Below, in pieces: positions 50,960 through 59,644 of a DNA stretch of 64,000 nucleotides. The stretch lies in assembly GCA_020073085.1 (NCBI GenBank), contig JAIQFV010000001.1, positions 186,001 to 250,000 of the forward strand, written 5' to 3'. This stretch comes from Terriglobia bacterium (GTDB lineage: Bacteria > Acidobacteriota > Terriglobia > JAIQFV01). How positions within the stretch are numbered: position 1 is the first letter of the stretch; every line of letters starts with the position of its first letter. Made by a program: the position numbers and the translations under genes. The notes below the pieces were generated by a model. That model searched no databases. It was not told where the DNA came from and saw only the letters and a program-made list of their open reading frames with translations.

Positions 50960-51421
50960 TTATCGGTCCGAAGACGCAGTCTCGCCACTGACAGGAGAAG
51001 GGTTGCGAAGATCCCGCGACATCATCCAAAGATCGTTGCGCTCAAACCACCCGATGCCCTTCCAAAAAGCCTTCGCCTGCGGATTTTCTCTTTCTATGAA
51101 TAAGTGGCATCTCTCGATGCCGCAGGCCCGCAGTTTATCGAGGCATCGAAGCACCAGCGCGGAACCAATTCCACTCCGCCTTTCACGCCGCGCCACTGCC
51201 ACATGGTGGAGGTAGCCGCGCCGTCCGTCATGCCCGCCCAAGGCCGCACCCACGAGGCGGTCTCCGTCATAGGCGACGAAGCTCATCCCGGGATTTCGGT
51301 CCAGAAAATGATTTATGCTTTCTGGCGAGTCAGATTCGCGTAATGCGATCCCTTCCGATTCCCTCCACAAAGCATGGGCCGCGGGATAATCCTGCATCGT
51401 AAATTCGCGGATTTCAACCAT
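50960..51421 (-). CDS. GNAT family N-acetyltransferase
   Basis: 153 residues from ATG 51421 (MVEIREFTMQDYPAAH), where the fold begins. RRERRSGIGSAL at about 80-91 is the acetyl-CoA pyrophosphate loop (RxxGxG/A) and FIERENPQAKAFWKGIGW the C-terminal motif. It acetylates an amine of unknown identity. Longer in-frame start codons exist but add non-homologous residues. Convergent with the permease gene. Confidence 0.87.
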   Translation of the reverse strand: MVEIREFTMQDYPAAHALWRESEGIALRESDSPESINHFLDRNPGMSFVAYDGDRLVGAALGGHDGRRGYLHHVAVARRERRSGIGSALVLRCLDKLRACGIERCHLFIERENPQAKAFWKGIGWFERNDLWMMSRDLRNPSPVSGETASSDR

Positions 51422-51539
51422 GGTGAACGATCGATGATTCTCCTGTTGGGGACACTCGTCGAGTTGGGCGCGCCGTGTGGGTCGCACAGTAGCTCTCACC
51501 TCGCCGGGCGCAGATCCTGAGGAGAGAGTCCCTCCGGAT

Positions 51540-52565
51540 CTATTTTCCTTTGACCCTCTTTTTCACGGACGATGGGCGTGGACTGGGCCCCGGGGCGGCC
51601 GCAATTCCCTTCTCCTCCAAATTCCGGTATTTGTCGGTGGCTTCGACCAGTCCCGCGGCAATGCCCGGCTCCTTGGAGTTGTGCCCGGCATCGGGGACGA
51701 TGATGAGTTCCGCCTCAGGCCACCGCCGGTGAAGATCCCAAGCGCTCCGGATGGGGCAGACCAGATCATATCGTCCCTGCACGATGGTCGCCGGAATGTG
51801 CCGAATGCGCTCGACATCCTCGAGGAGTTGATTCTCATTGCGGAACCAGGCGCCGTTCACGAAATAGTGACATTCGATCCGGGCGAAGGCCTCCGCAAAC
51901 TCATCAGCCCCGTAGGAAGCGATAAAGTCGGCATCGGGAAGCAGCTTGCTGGTGGCCCCTTCCCAGATGCTCCACGCCTTGGCAGCAGCCTTTCGAATCC
52001 CGGTGTCGTCTGAGGTCAGACGCCGATGGTAAGCCGACATCATGTCGCCGCGTTCCACTTCGGGAATCGGCTTGAGATATTCCTCCCAAACATCCGGATA
52101 GATGTCCGACGCTCCCTGCTGATAAAACCAGAGCAGCTCCGAGCGCCGCAACAGGAAGATGCCACGCAAGACCATCGCGGTGACGCACTGGGGATGTGCC
52201 TCGGCGTATGCCAGGGCCAGGGTGCTGCCCCAGGAGCCGCCGAACACCATCCAGCGGTCAATGCCGAGATGTGTCCGCAGCTTCTCCATGTCATCCACAA
52301 GATGCCAGGTGGTGTTCTCTTGCAGGCTGGCGTAGGGCGTGCTCTTGCCCGATCCGCGCTGATCGAACATGATGATTCGCCAGGCGGCCGGGTCAAAAAA
52401 CCGCCGATCCGGAGGGGTGAAACCCCCTCCCGGTCCCCCATGAACAAAAACCGCGGGCTTTCCTTGAGGATTGCCGCACTCTTCGTAATAAAGCGTATGG
52501 ATCGGGGAGACCTTCAACGTTCCGGTTTTATAAGGTTCGATTTCCGGATACAGGGTTCGCATCAT
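51540..52565 (-). CDS. pip: Proline iminopeptidase (S33)
   Basis: 341 residues from ATG 52565, with AAGGAG just upstream (a second ATG at 52562 gives the canonical MRTLYPEIEP beginning). VHGGPGGG at 41-48 is the oxyanion-hole motif; Ser111 in FGGSWGST is the nucleophile, with Asp in RYDLVCP and His in DAGHNSKEP. It removes N-terminal proline from peptides in the cytoplasm. It complements the X-Pro peptidases elsewhere in the window. Confidence 0.93.
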   Translation of the reverse strand: MMRTLYPEIEPYKTGTLKVSPIHTLYYEECGNPQGKPAVFVHGGPGGGFTPPDRRFFDPAAWRIIMFDQRGSGKSTPYASLQENTTWHLVDDMEKLRTHLGIDRWMVFGGSWGSTLALAYAEAHPQCVTAMVLRGIFLLRRSELLWFYQQGASDIYPDVWEEYLKPIPEVERGDMMSAYHRRLTSDDTGIRKAAAKAWSIWEGATSKLLPDADFIASYGADEFAEAFARIECHYFVNGAWFRNENQLLEDVERIRHIPATIVQGRYDLVCPIRSAWDLHRRWPEAELIIVPDAGHNSKEPGIAAGLVEATDKYRNLEEKGIAAAPGPSPRPSSVKKRVKGK

Positions 52566-52955
52566 CTTCTCCTTCATAAATGGAATGAACACACAAAGCA
52601 TTTTGGAGGCCGGAGCTTCGCTAGGAAGCACACAGGATGGGCAATTCGAAAAAGAAATTCAAGAGAAATCGACCACATTGGCGCTCCCTCCCTCACCCAC
52701 CATGTACCGGACCTTGATTTCGCCGCCACCCAGCGCAATTAAAAATCAGGCTGTACGGTGTCGAGGGCCGAACGCGTGCTTGTCCTCGCCGTCCATAATC
52801 CCGGATTGGGGCGAGGTCTCCCCCCGTCCCCTCGGACGAAGCCCCGATTGACCCCCGTGGATTCCTGTGAGAGAATTTTCACAAAGCCTGTCGGACTGAC
52901 CGAATGGTGGGGGGGACTGGGCGCCGACCACACCCTGCTCTTCGAGGAGGCTCAC

Positions 52956-55118
52956 GTGGTCAGCACAATGCTGTCGCATTTCCAGGTTCTTTCCAAAATC
53001 GGAGAGGGTGGCATGGGAGAGGTCTACCGTGCGCTCGATACCAAGCTCGGGCGGGAGGTGGCCATCAAGATCCTTCCGCGAACCTTGCTCTCGGACCCTG
53101 AACGGCGGGATCGATTTGAAAAAGAGGCCCGAGCTGCGGCCGCACTCACTCACCCTAACATTGTCACGATCTACTCTATCGAAGAGGCCGAGGATCTTCG
53201 TTTTATTACCATGGAGCTGGTGCACGGCATCCTCCTCTCCAAATTAATCCCGGAACAGGGTCTCCCCCTGCGAGGGTTCTTCCGGCTGGCCATCCCGATG
53301 GCCGATGCGGTCAGCGCGGCCCACGAACGCAGCATCATTCATTGTGATCTGAAACCTGACAATATCATCGTCACGCATGAGGGCCGCGTGAAGATCCTGG
53401 ACTTTGGGCTGGCCAGAACCACCTTGCGGGGACCCTTCCTGGAAGAAGGAGAGCTTCCGACACGACCGCTCGCCAATGGAATGGGGGTCTGGGGCACGCT
53501 GTCCTATATGTCCCCCGAGCAGATCGAGGGGAAGGAACTGGATCACCGCACCGACATTTTTTCACTTGGAGTCATTCTTTTCGAAATGGTCACCGGGAGG
53601 CGTCCCTTCCGGGCAAAGACCACCGCCGAGATGATTGCATCCATCCTCAAGGATACGCCTCCGTTGGTCAACGACATTAAGCCCGGACTCCCCCGGCAGC
53701 TGGGACGCATCATCCGGCATTGTCTGGAGAGGGATATCCGCAAGAGGCTGCAGATGGCGCTCGACCTGCGGAATGAACTCGAAGCCCTCGAAGCAGAAGT
53801 GGGTGCGGACAGCGAAGAGCTTCCCTCCATTGCCGTGGTCCCATTCACCGACATGAGCCAGGAGAAAGACCAGGATTACTTCTGCAAGGGCATTGCCGAA
53901 GAGATCATCAGCACCCTGAGCAAGATCAAAGATCTAAATGTCGTTTCCCGGATGTCCTCGTTCCAGTTCGATGCGAGCAGGGTGGATAGCCGCGAGATCG
54001 GCCGGCAGTTGGGCGTCAATACCCTGCTGGAGGGAAGCGTTCGCAAGGCAGGTGATCAGATCCGGATCACCGTCCAGCTAATTAATGTGTCCGACGGATA
54101 CAACCTCTGGTCGGAGCGATTTGACCGTGAGTTTAAGGATATATTCGCCATCCAGGATGAGATTGCTTCCAGCATTGCACGGGTGCTGAAAATTACCCTG
54201 AGCCCGAAGGAGCGGCACATCCTGCGAAAGATACCCACGACCTGCCCCATGGCCTATGATTACTATCTCCGGGGAAGACATTTCTACTACGACTATAACA
54301 AGCGGACGGTTGAAACGGCCGTGCGGATGTTCTCCCGGGCAATCGAGATTGATCCCCAGTATGCCAACGCCTACGCCGGCCTCGCGGACTGCTGTGCGTA
54401 CCTTTACATGTACGGGGGCCGGAAGGAAACCCACCGCACGGAAGCGGATGCCGCCAGTGAAAAGGCCCTGCAGTTGGATCCCGAGTCAGCCGAAGCCAAC
54501 GCCTCCCGCGCGATCGCCCGCGCCCTGCTCGAGCAATACGAAGAAGCGGAAACGCTGTTTGAAAATGCCATCCGGCTGGACCCCCGGCTCTTTGAGGCGT
54601 ACTACTTCTATGCCCGCACTTGCTTTGCCGAGGGAAAGGCGGAGAAGTCCCTGGGACTGTACGAAAAAGCCATGGAGGTTCGCCCGGAAGATTACCAGAC
54701 GCCGCTCCTGGTGGCCCAGATCTATGATGATTTAGGCCGGCGGGGCGATGCCGAGCGAGCACGACGACGCGGGGTGGAGCTGGTGGAAAACAGACTGGGC
54801 CGGAATCCCGAAGACGTTCGCGCGCTTTACATGGGGGCCAACGGGCTCGTTGCTCTCGGCGAGAACGAAAAGGGCCTGGAATGGGCCCGCCAGGCCCTGG
54901 CGATGGATCCCAACGAACCGATGGTGCTTTATAACGTCGCGTGCATCCAGTCGCTCGCCGGAAAGATTGAGGAAGCGATCGACTCCATCGAGCGGTCAGT
55001 CGAAAACGGGTTGACTCAAAAGAGCTGGCTCGAACATGACAGCAACCTCGATCCTCTCCGCAACCATCCCCGCTTCCAGGCCGTGGTCGCGCTCCTGGGC
55101 AAGGGTTATGTCGTTTAA
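52956..55118 (+). CDS. Ser/Thr protein kinase with TolB-like domain and TPRs
   Basis: 720 residues from GTG 52956, which has GGAGG five bases upstream; the upstream part of the frame is not kinase-like. Kinase at about 8-270: GEGGMGEV loop, Lys38 (VAIK), catalytic loop HCDLKPDN with Asp131, DFG at 149-151, and APE-like SPEQ. The loop has Cys instead of Arg before Asp, so it is a non-RD kinase. Residues about 290-420 match the TolB/FlgO-type domain (SIAVVPFTDMSQEKDQDYFCKG). At least five TPR units follow to the end. No membrane helix. Its stop overlaps the chrB start. Confidence 0.92.
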   Translation: MVSTMLSHFQVLSKIGEGGMGEVYRALDTKLGREVAIKILPRTLLSDPERRDRFEKEARAAAALTHPNIVTIYSIEEAEDLRFITMELVHGILLSKLIPEQGLPLRGFFRLAIPMADAVSAAHERSIIHCDLKPDNIIVTHEGRVKILDFGLARTTLRGPFLEEGELPTRPLANGMGVWGTLSYMSPEQIEGKELDHRTDIFSLGVILFEMVTGRRPFRAKTTAEMIASILKDTPPLVNDIKPGLPRQLGRIIRHCLERDIRKRLQMALDLRNELEALEAEVGADSEELPSIAVVPFTDMSQEKDQDYFCKGIAEEIISTLSKIKDLNVVSRMSSFQFDASRVDSREIGRQLGVNTLLEGSVRKAGDQIRITVQLINVSDGYNLWSERFDREFKDIFAIQDEIASSIARVLKITLSPKERHILRKIPTTCPMAYDYYLRGRHFYYDYNKRTVETAVRMFSRAIEIDPQYANAYAGLADCCAYLYMYGGRKETHRTEADAASEKALQLDPESAEANASRAIARALLEQYEEAETLFENAIRLDPRLFEAYYFYARTCFAEGKAEKSLGLYEKAMEVRPEDYQTPLLVAQIYDDLGRRGDAERARRRGVELVENRLGRNPEDVRALYMGANGLVALGENEKGLEWARQALAMDPNEPMVLYNVACIQSLAGKIEEAIDSIERSVENGLTQKSWLEHDSNLDPLRNHPRFQAVVALLGKGYVV

Positions 55119-56055
55119 GGTGAGAAACAAACCGGAACCGCTCCCGCCAACCCCCTGGCTGCTGCTCATGTTCAGCCTGCCGGCGAAACAGGCGAGTCAG
55201 CGGGTCGAGATCTGGCGCAAACTGAAGCGCTTTGGCGCCGTCGCCCTGCGCAGTTCAGGACACCTTCTCCCCTCCACGCCCGAAAATCTCGAACACTTTG
55301 AATGGCTGGCCGCTGCGATACGAAAGTATCGAGGGCAGGCGTCCGTGGTCCTGGTCCATTCCATCGATGACCTCCCCTCTGAACAGCTGGCCCAATTCTT
55401 CATCGAAGCTCGATCGCGCGACTACGAAGGGTTGTGCCGCGACCTCAGGAAATCCGCCGCCGAGGGCAACCCTTCGCCCGCTCGCCGGGCCCGGCTCCGC
55501 CGACGCTTCCAGGAGATCCTGTCCATCGATTTCTTTCACAGTCCACTCCGCCACCGTGCGGAACGCCTTCTGGCACGCTTTGACCAGGAGGCCCCTTGGG
55601 CTCCTGTGCCTCCGCGGAAGGGCTTCCACGCGAAGAAAGGTTTTCAGGGCCGGACGTGGTTGACGCGCCCACGGCCCGGGATCGATCGCGCGGCGTCGGC
55701 CTGGCTGATCCGTCGATTCATCGATCCCCGGGCCCGCTTCAGGTTTGCAGGCAATGCTTCCTCCGTGAAGGAGGCCGTCCCGTTTGACATGTTCGGCGAT
55801 TCTGGATTCGGACATCGTGGGGACGACTGCACCTTTGAGACCTTGTGCAAGGAGTTCGGAATCCGGGATCCGCGCGTCCGCTCGATCGCCCAGATTATTC
55901 ATGATGCCGATCTTGAGGACGACAAGTTTGGTCGCCGCGAAGGTTGGGGAATCGATCGCATCCTGGCCGGCTGGGCGCGAACAACGATCTCCGACGAGGC
56001 ACTCCTGCGGCGCGGGATGGACCTGATCGACGGGCTCTACCGATCCCTTTCCTGA
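55108..56055 (+). CDS. chrB: Chromate resistance protein ChrB
   Basis: 315 residues from ATG 55108, overlapping the kinase stop by 11 bases. WLLLMFSLPAKQASQRVEIWRKLKRFGAV is the ChrB N-terminus; WLTRPRPGIDRAASAWLIRRFIDP and IIHDADLEDDKFGR are the C-terminal ChrB/chromate-resistance-exported signatures. In studied systems ChrB senses chromate and controls chrA. The matching chromate transporter lies 1.9 kb downstream, after two unrelated genes. The overlap with the kinase gene suggests shared transcription. Confidence 0.88.
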   Translation: MSFKVRNKPEPLPPTPWLLLMFSLPAKQASQRVEIWRKLKRFGAVALRSSGHLLPSTPENLEHFEWLAAAIRKYRGQASVVLVHSIDDLPSEQLAQFFIEARSRDYEGLCRDLRKSAAEGNPSPARRARLRRRFQEILSIDFFHSPLRHRAERLLARFDQEAPWAPVPPRKGFHAKKGFQGRTWLTRPRPGIDRAASAWLIRRFIDPRARFRFAGNASSVKEAVPFDMFGDSGFGHRGDDCTFETLCKEFGIRDPRVRSIAQIIHDADLEDDKFGRREGWGIDRILAGWARTTISDEALLRRGMDLIDGLYRSLS

Positions 56056-56165
56056 GAGCCGGTCGCCCCCAGGACGCCGGGCGCGCGGGAGCCGCTTGCC
56101 CTGGATGGCCACGCCCCTCCGCCCGAAGCTGCCTTCCAACCCGCCATTTCCCTCTTTCCAATAAT

Positions 56166-56204
56166 ATGATATACATATAACAAGTAATGTGATATAGGTA
56201 TAAC
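56166..56204 (+). promoter_or_regulatory. Two operator-like direct repeats before peptidase E gene
   Basis: TGATATACATATAAC at 56167-56181 and TGATATAGGTATAAC at 56190-56204 differ at two bases and are 23 bp apart. Each is an imperfect palindrome with a TATA-NN-TATA core. They stand out as an AT-rich island in GC-rich DNA between chrB and pepE. TATAAC could also act as a -10. Likely a promoter with a dimeric regulator site; ChrB is a conceivable regulator. Confidence 0.5.
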
Positions 56205-56231
56205 TCATCTCCATGACTCCAGGAGCCGGCG

Positions 56232-56960
56232 ATGTCACAAACAGCCAGGCGGTTGTTGCTGATTTCCAATTCGACGACCTATGGGCGGGATTTTCTGGAC
56301 CATGTGGAGCCGGACCTCAAGGAGATGTTCGGGACCACCCGGCGCATCCTTTTCATCCCGTATGCCCTCTATGATCGCGCGGCCTATACGGCCAAAGCGA
56401 GAGCGCGTCTTGCGGCGATGGGATATCCTCTGGATTCCATTCATGAAGCCCCCTGTCCCGCCCGTGCCGTGGAAGGGGCTGAGGCCCTTTTCGTGGGCGG
56501 CGGCAACACGTTTCGACTCCTGAAGGCCCTCTATGAGGCCGAGGTGCTCGATCCCATCCGGCGACGCGTCGCACAGGGGATTCCCTTTGTCGGATCGAGC
56601 GCGGGTTCCATTGTGGCGGGCCCCAGCTTGAAAACGACCAAAGACATGCCGATCGTCCAACCTCCCTCCTTCGAAGCGCTCGGCCTGGTCCGGTTCCAGA
56701 TCAGTCCTCACTACCTCGATCCCGACCCGCATTCGACGCACATGGGCGAGACTCAGGAGGAGAGAATTCTCCAGTTCCTCGAAGAGAACGATGCCCCGGT
56801 GGTGGGCTTGCGGGAGGGTTCATGGCTCGTCGTCGAGGAAAATTCGACGCGATTGAAAGGAAGGACGGGCGCGCGCGTTTTTCGCCGGGGATTCGATCCT
56901 GTGGAAGTCCAACCCGGAGCGACGCTCGACCCGTACATCCATTTGACGGGGCTTTCATGA
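56232..56960 (+). CDS. pepE: Peptidase E (S51, alpha-aspartyl dipeptidase)
   Basis: 242 residues from ATG 56232 with AGGAG seven bases upstream. GGGNTFRLLKAL at about 89-100 and GSSAGS at 121-126 are PepE signatures, with Ser123 as nucleophile and His in ISPHYLDP. It hydrolyses Asp-X dipeptides in the cytoplasm. Its stop overlaps the start of the next gene by an ATGA junction, so they are translationally coupled. Confidence 0.92.
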   Translation: MSQTARRLLLISNSTTYGRDFLDHVEPDLKEMFGTTRRILFIPYALYDRAAYTAKARARLAAMGYPLDSIHEAPCPARAVEGAEALFVGGGNTFRLLKALYEAEVLDPIRRRVAQGIPFVGSSAGSIVAGPSLKTTKDMPIVQPPSFEALGLVRFQISPHYLDPDPHSTHMGETQEERILQFLEENDAPVVGLREGSWLVVEENSTRLKGRTGARVFRRGFDPVEVQPGATLDPYIHLTGLS

Positions 56961-57955
56961 GGACCCGGACCACAGTGCTGCTCAGCCGGCAGGAGACGGC
57001 CGATCTTCTCTCTTTGGAGGAGTGCATTGCCGCCGTCGAGCGGGCCTTCAAATGGCACGGCGAGGGGCGGGCCCGGCCTCCGGGAATTCTGAGCGTTCCT
57101 TCCGGGGAAGGCGCCTTCCATATCAAGGCCGGGCTGCTCGAGATTTCGGGGAAGAAGTATTTCGCGGCTAAAACGAATGGGAACTTCTTTCGAAATAGCC
57201 AACGCTTTGACTTGCCCAATATCGTTGGAACGATCGTCCTCTGCGACGGTGAAAACGGCCACCCGCTGGCGATCATGGATTCCATCGAAATCACCATTCA
57301 ACGAACCGGGGCAGCCACGGCCGTCGCCGCAAAACATCTTTCCCGCCACCCATCCAGGGTCGCCGTCATTTGCGGTTGCGGAAATCAGGGACGGGTTCAA
57401 CTTCGCGCCATCTCCAAGGTGCGGTCAATCGAAAGGGCTTTTGCCTATGATTCGGACAAAGCTACGGCAGACCGGTTTTGCACGGACATGTCCCGGGAGC
57501 TGGGGTTTGACGTCATGCCGACCCGAGATCTGGCAGAAGCCGTTCCCCAGAGCGATATCTGTGTCACCTGCACGCCGTCAACAGAGTACTTCTTGAAAAA
57601 GGAATATGTGTCGCCGGGCACTTTTGTCGCCGCCGTGGGCGCTGACAGCGAACACAAACAGGAACTTGATCCGGCGCTCATGAGCTCCGCAAAAATCGTG
57701 GCCGATGTTTTGGAACAGTCTGCCACGATTGGGGACCTCCATCATGCCATCGAAGGCGGATGGGTCACCCGGGCGAGCGTCCATGCGGAGTTGGGGGAGA
57801 TTGTCGCCGGGAAGAAGCCAGGCCGCACTGCCGACGACGAGATCATCATTTTTGACAGCACGGGAATGGCGCTGCAGGATGTTGCGGCGGCCGCCGCAAT
57901 TTATGATAAAGCTGTTGCCCGGGGCCGAGGAACGCGGTTCGACTTCTCGACCTAG
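56957..57955 (+). CDS. Ornithine cyclodeaminase/mu-crystallin family protein
   Basis: 332 residues from ATG 56957; the earlier frame from 56822 lies in the peptidase E gene. VAVICGCGNQGRVQLRAI is the NAD(P)-binding motif at about 137-154, DICVTCTPS and the FVAAVGADSEHKQELDP segment are family-typical. Relatives include ornithine cyclodeaminase, alanine dehydrogenase of archaeal type and ketimine reductases, so the reaction is uncertain. It lies between pepE and chrA, 31 bases before the latter. Confidence 0.87.
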   Translation: MRTRTTVLLSRQETADLLSLEECIAAVERAFKWHGEGRARPPGILSVPSGEGAFHIKAGLLEISGKKYFAAKTNGNFFRNSQRFDLPNIVGTIVLCDGENGHPLAIMDSIEITIQRTGAATAVAAKHLSRHPSRVAVICGCGNQGRVQLRAISKVRSIERAFAYDSDKATADRFCTDMSRELGFDVMPTRDLAEAVPQSDICVTCTPSTEYFLKKEYVSPGTFVAAVGADSEHKQELDPALMSSAKIVADVLEQSATIGDLHHAIEGGWVTRASVHAELGEIVAGKKPGRTADDEIIIFDSTGMALQDVAAAAAIYDKAVARGRGTRFDFST

Positions 57956-57986
57956 AGGGGCTTCCCCTCCCTCTTCCCTCGATCCA

Positions 57987-59150
57987 ATGACCGAATTGAT
58001 CAATCCCAAGAATCGTGAGGCCTCCCAAGAAGCCCCGCTCCATTCCTTCCTGTTTTATTTTCTTCGCCTGGGCGCCCTGGGATTCGGCGGGCCCATTGCG
58101 CTGGTCGGCTACATGCAACGCGACCTGGTCGAAGGGCGGCGATGGATTTCCAGGGACGACTTTCTCGAAGGATTGGCCCTTGCCCAGCTGGCGCCCGGCC
58201 CTTTGGCCGCCCAGCTCGCAATCTATCTGGGATACCTCCGCGCCGGATTCTGGGGCGCGACGCTGGTTGGATTTGCGTTCATTCTGCCTTCATTCCTGAT
58301 GGTGCTCGGGCTGTCGGCGGCCTACGTCCGCTATGGCGGTCTGCCCTGGATGCAGGCCTTGTTTTACGGGATCGGCGCCGCGGTGATTGGGATTATCACC
58401 CGGTCAGCAGCAAAGCTGATCAAGTCCAGCCTGGGAAGTGACCCGCTGTTGTGGATCATCTTCAGTGTCCTTGCGGTCTCGACGGCCGTCACGGGAAAGG
58501 AAATCATCTGGCTGTTCCTGTTGGGGGGATTGATTCCCCTGTTTATCCGAATATTCAGGGAACGCACCGCAGGACGGTCTCTTCCCAGACTCACCCTGGT
58601 GCTGACCGTTGGCGCGTTACCACTCACCAACCGGTTCTTCGAGATCTTTTTGTACTTTTCAAAAGCCGGGCTCTTTGTGTTTGGGAGCGGACTGGCAATT
58701 GTCCCGTTTCTTTATGGGGGGGTGGTTCAACAGCACCACTGGCTTAATGATCGACAATTTATTGATGCCGTGGCCGTGGCCATGATCACCCCTGGACCGG
58801 TTGTCATTACGGTCGCCTTTATCGGCTACCTGGTCGGCGGTCTGGCAGGCGCCACCGCGGCGGCGCTAGGCGTCTTCCTGCCAGTTTATCTCGTGGTGGT
58901 GATCCTGGGACCCTACTACAAGGCCATCTCCAAAGACCCCCGCGTCTCTGCCTTCGCAAAGGGGGTTACGGCCGCCGCGGTCGGGGCGATTGCCGGGGCG
59001 GTCGTTGTTCTCGCCCGCCGTTCCCTCCATGACCTCCCTACCGTCGCCATCGGTGTCGGGACCCTGATTCTTTTACTGCGTTGGAAAATCCCGGAACCGT
59101 TGATCATCCTCGCCGCTGCTCTGCTGGGCCTCGCACTTTATCGGGGATAA
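57987..59150 (+). CDS. chrA: Chromate transporter ChrA
   Basis: 387 residues from ATG 57987 (MTELINPKN); the longer frame to 57705 overlaps the previous gene. The N-half has FLRLGALGFGGPIALVGYM and LAPGPLAAQLAIYLGY, and the C-half has the matching FSKAGLFVFGSGLAIVPFL and ITPGPVVITVAFIGYLVGG, the duplicated CHR domain of a long-chain ChrA. It expels chromate from the cytoplasm. No convincing ribosome binding site is seen. It belongs with chrB. Confidence 0.92.
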   Translation: MTELINPKNREASQEAPLHSFLFYFLRLGALGFGGPIALVGYMQRDLVEGRRWISRDDFLEGLALAQLAPGPLAAQLAIYLGYLRAGFWGATLVGFAFILPSFLMVLGLSAAYVRYGGLPWMQALFYGIGAAVIGIITRSAAKLIKSSLGSDPLLWIIFSVLAVSTAVTGKEIIWLFLLGGLIPLFIRIFRERTAGRSLPRLTLVLTVGALPLTNRFFEIFLYFSKAGLFVFGSGLAIVPFLYGGVVQQHHWLNDRQFIDAVAVAMITPGPVVITVAFIGYLVGGLAGATAAALGVFLPVYLVVVILGPYYKAISKDPRVSAFAKGVTAAAVGAIAGAVVVLARRSLHDLPTVAIGVGTLILLLRWKIPEPLIILAAALLGLALYRG

Positions 59151-59644
59151 GAGCCGGCACTCGGGGCAAATTTTCCAATGCGGCCCTCCTCTTCTCTCTT
59201 CTTGTTGCAATATCGGCGAGAAGACTATAGACTTCGAACCGTTCTGTTCCATGTCAAGGGGGCAGGAACGCGTTCAGGAGAAAGGCGAGTCTCGCAAATT
59301 CTTCCTCTCAGCACTTATTCGAGCAGAGCGCTCATTTCACGCGCCGATGAACCCGGTCCATAATTCTCCGGAAACCCTAGCCCCCTTCCCCTCGTAGAGA
59401 GACTAGCCAAGGAGTCGCTGCGGTCGGGCCGGCCAGCATGAAATCCACCGGGAATCCATAAGCAAGGGAAGCTCGCTATTCCAACCACGCCACTTGATAC
59501 AGACTCAATGAACTTTCAAGGGAGAAGACCGCTCCTGCTCTCAAGCCCTCCAGGACTCCCTTATGGAACACACCATTACCTTCCCGTCTCCGGGCTCTCG
59601 ATTTGCCGTTCTTTCGGCTTAATTCATCTGAAAGGAGTAATTTC
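59151..59644. other. Non-coding gap of about 490 bases
   Basis: Between chrA and the M16 peptidase. No gene, tRNA or strong hairpin recognised. A GAAAGGAG ribosome binding site at its right edge serves the next gene. Confidence 0.5.

Noticed and set aside
52758-52955. N-terminal extension of the kinase
   Set aside because: Not kinase-like, overlaps the antisense region, and a GTG with GGAGG at correct spacing starts exactly before the kinase domain.
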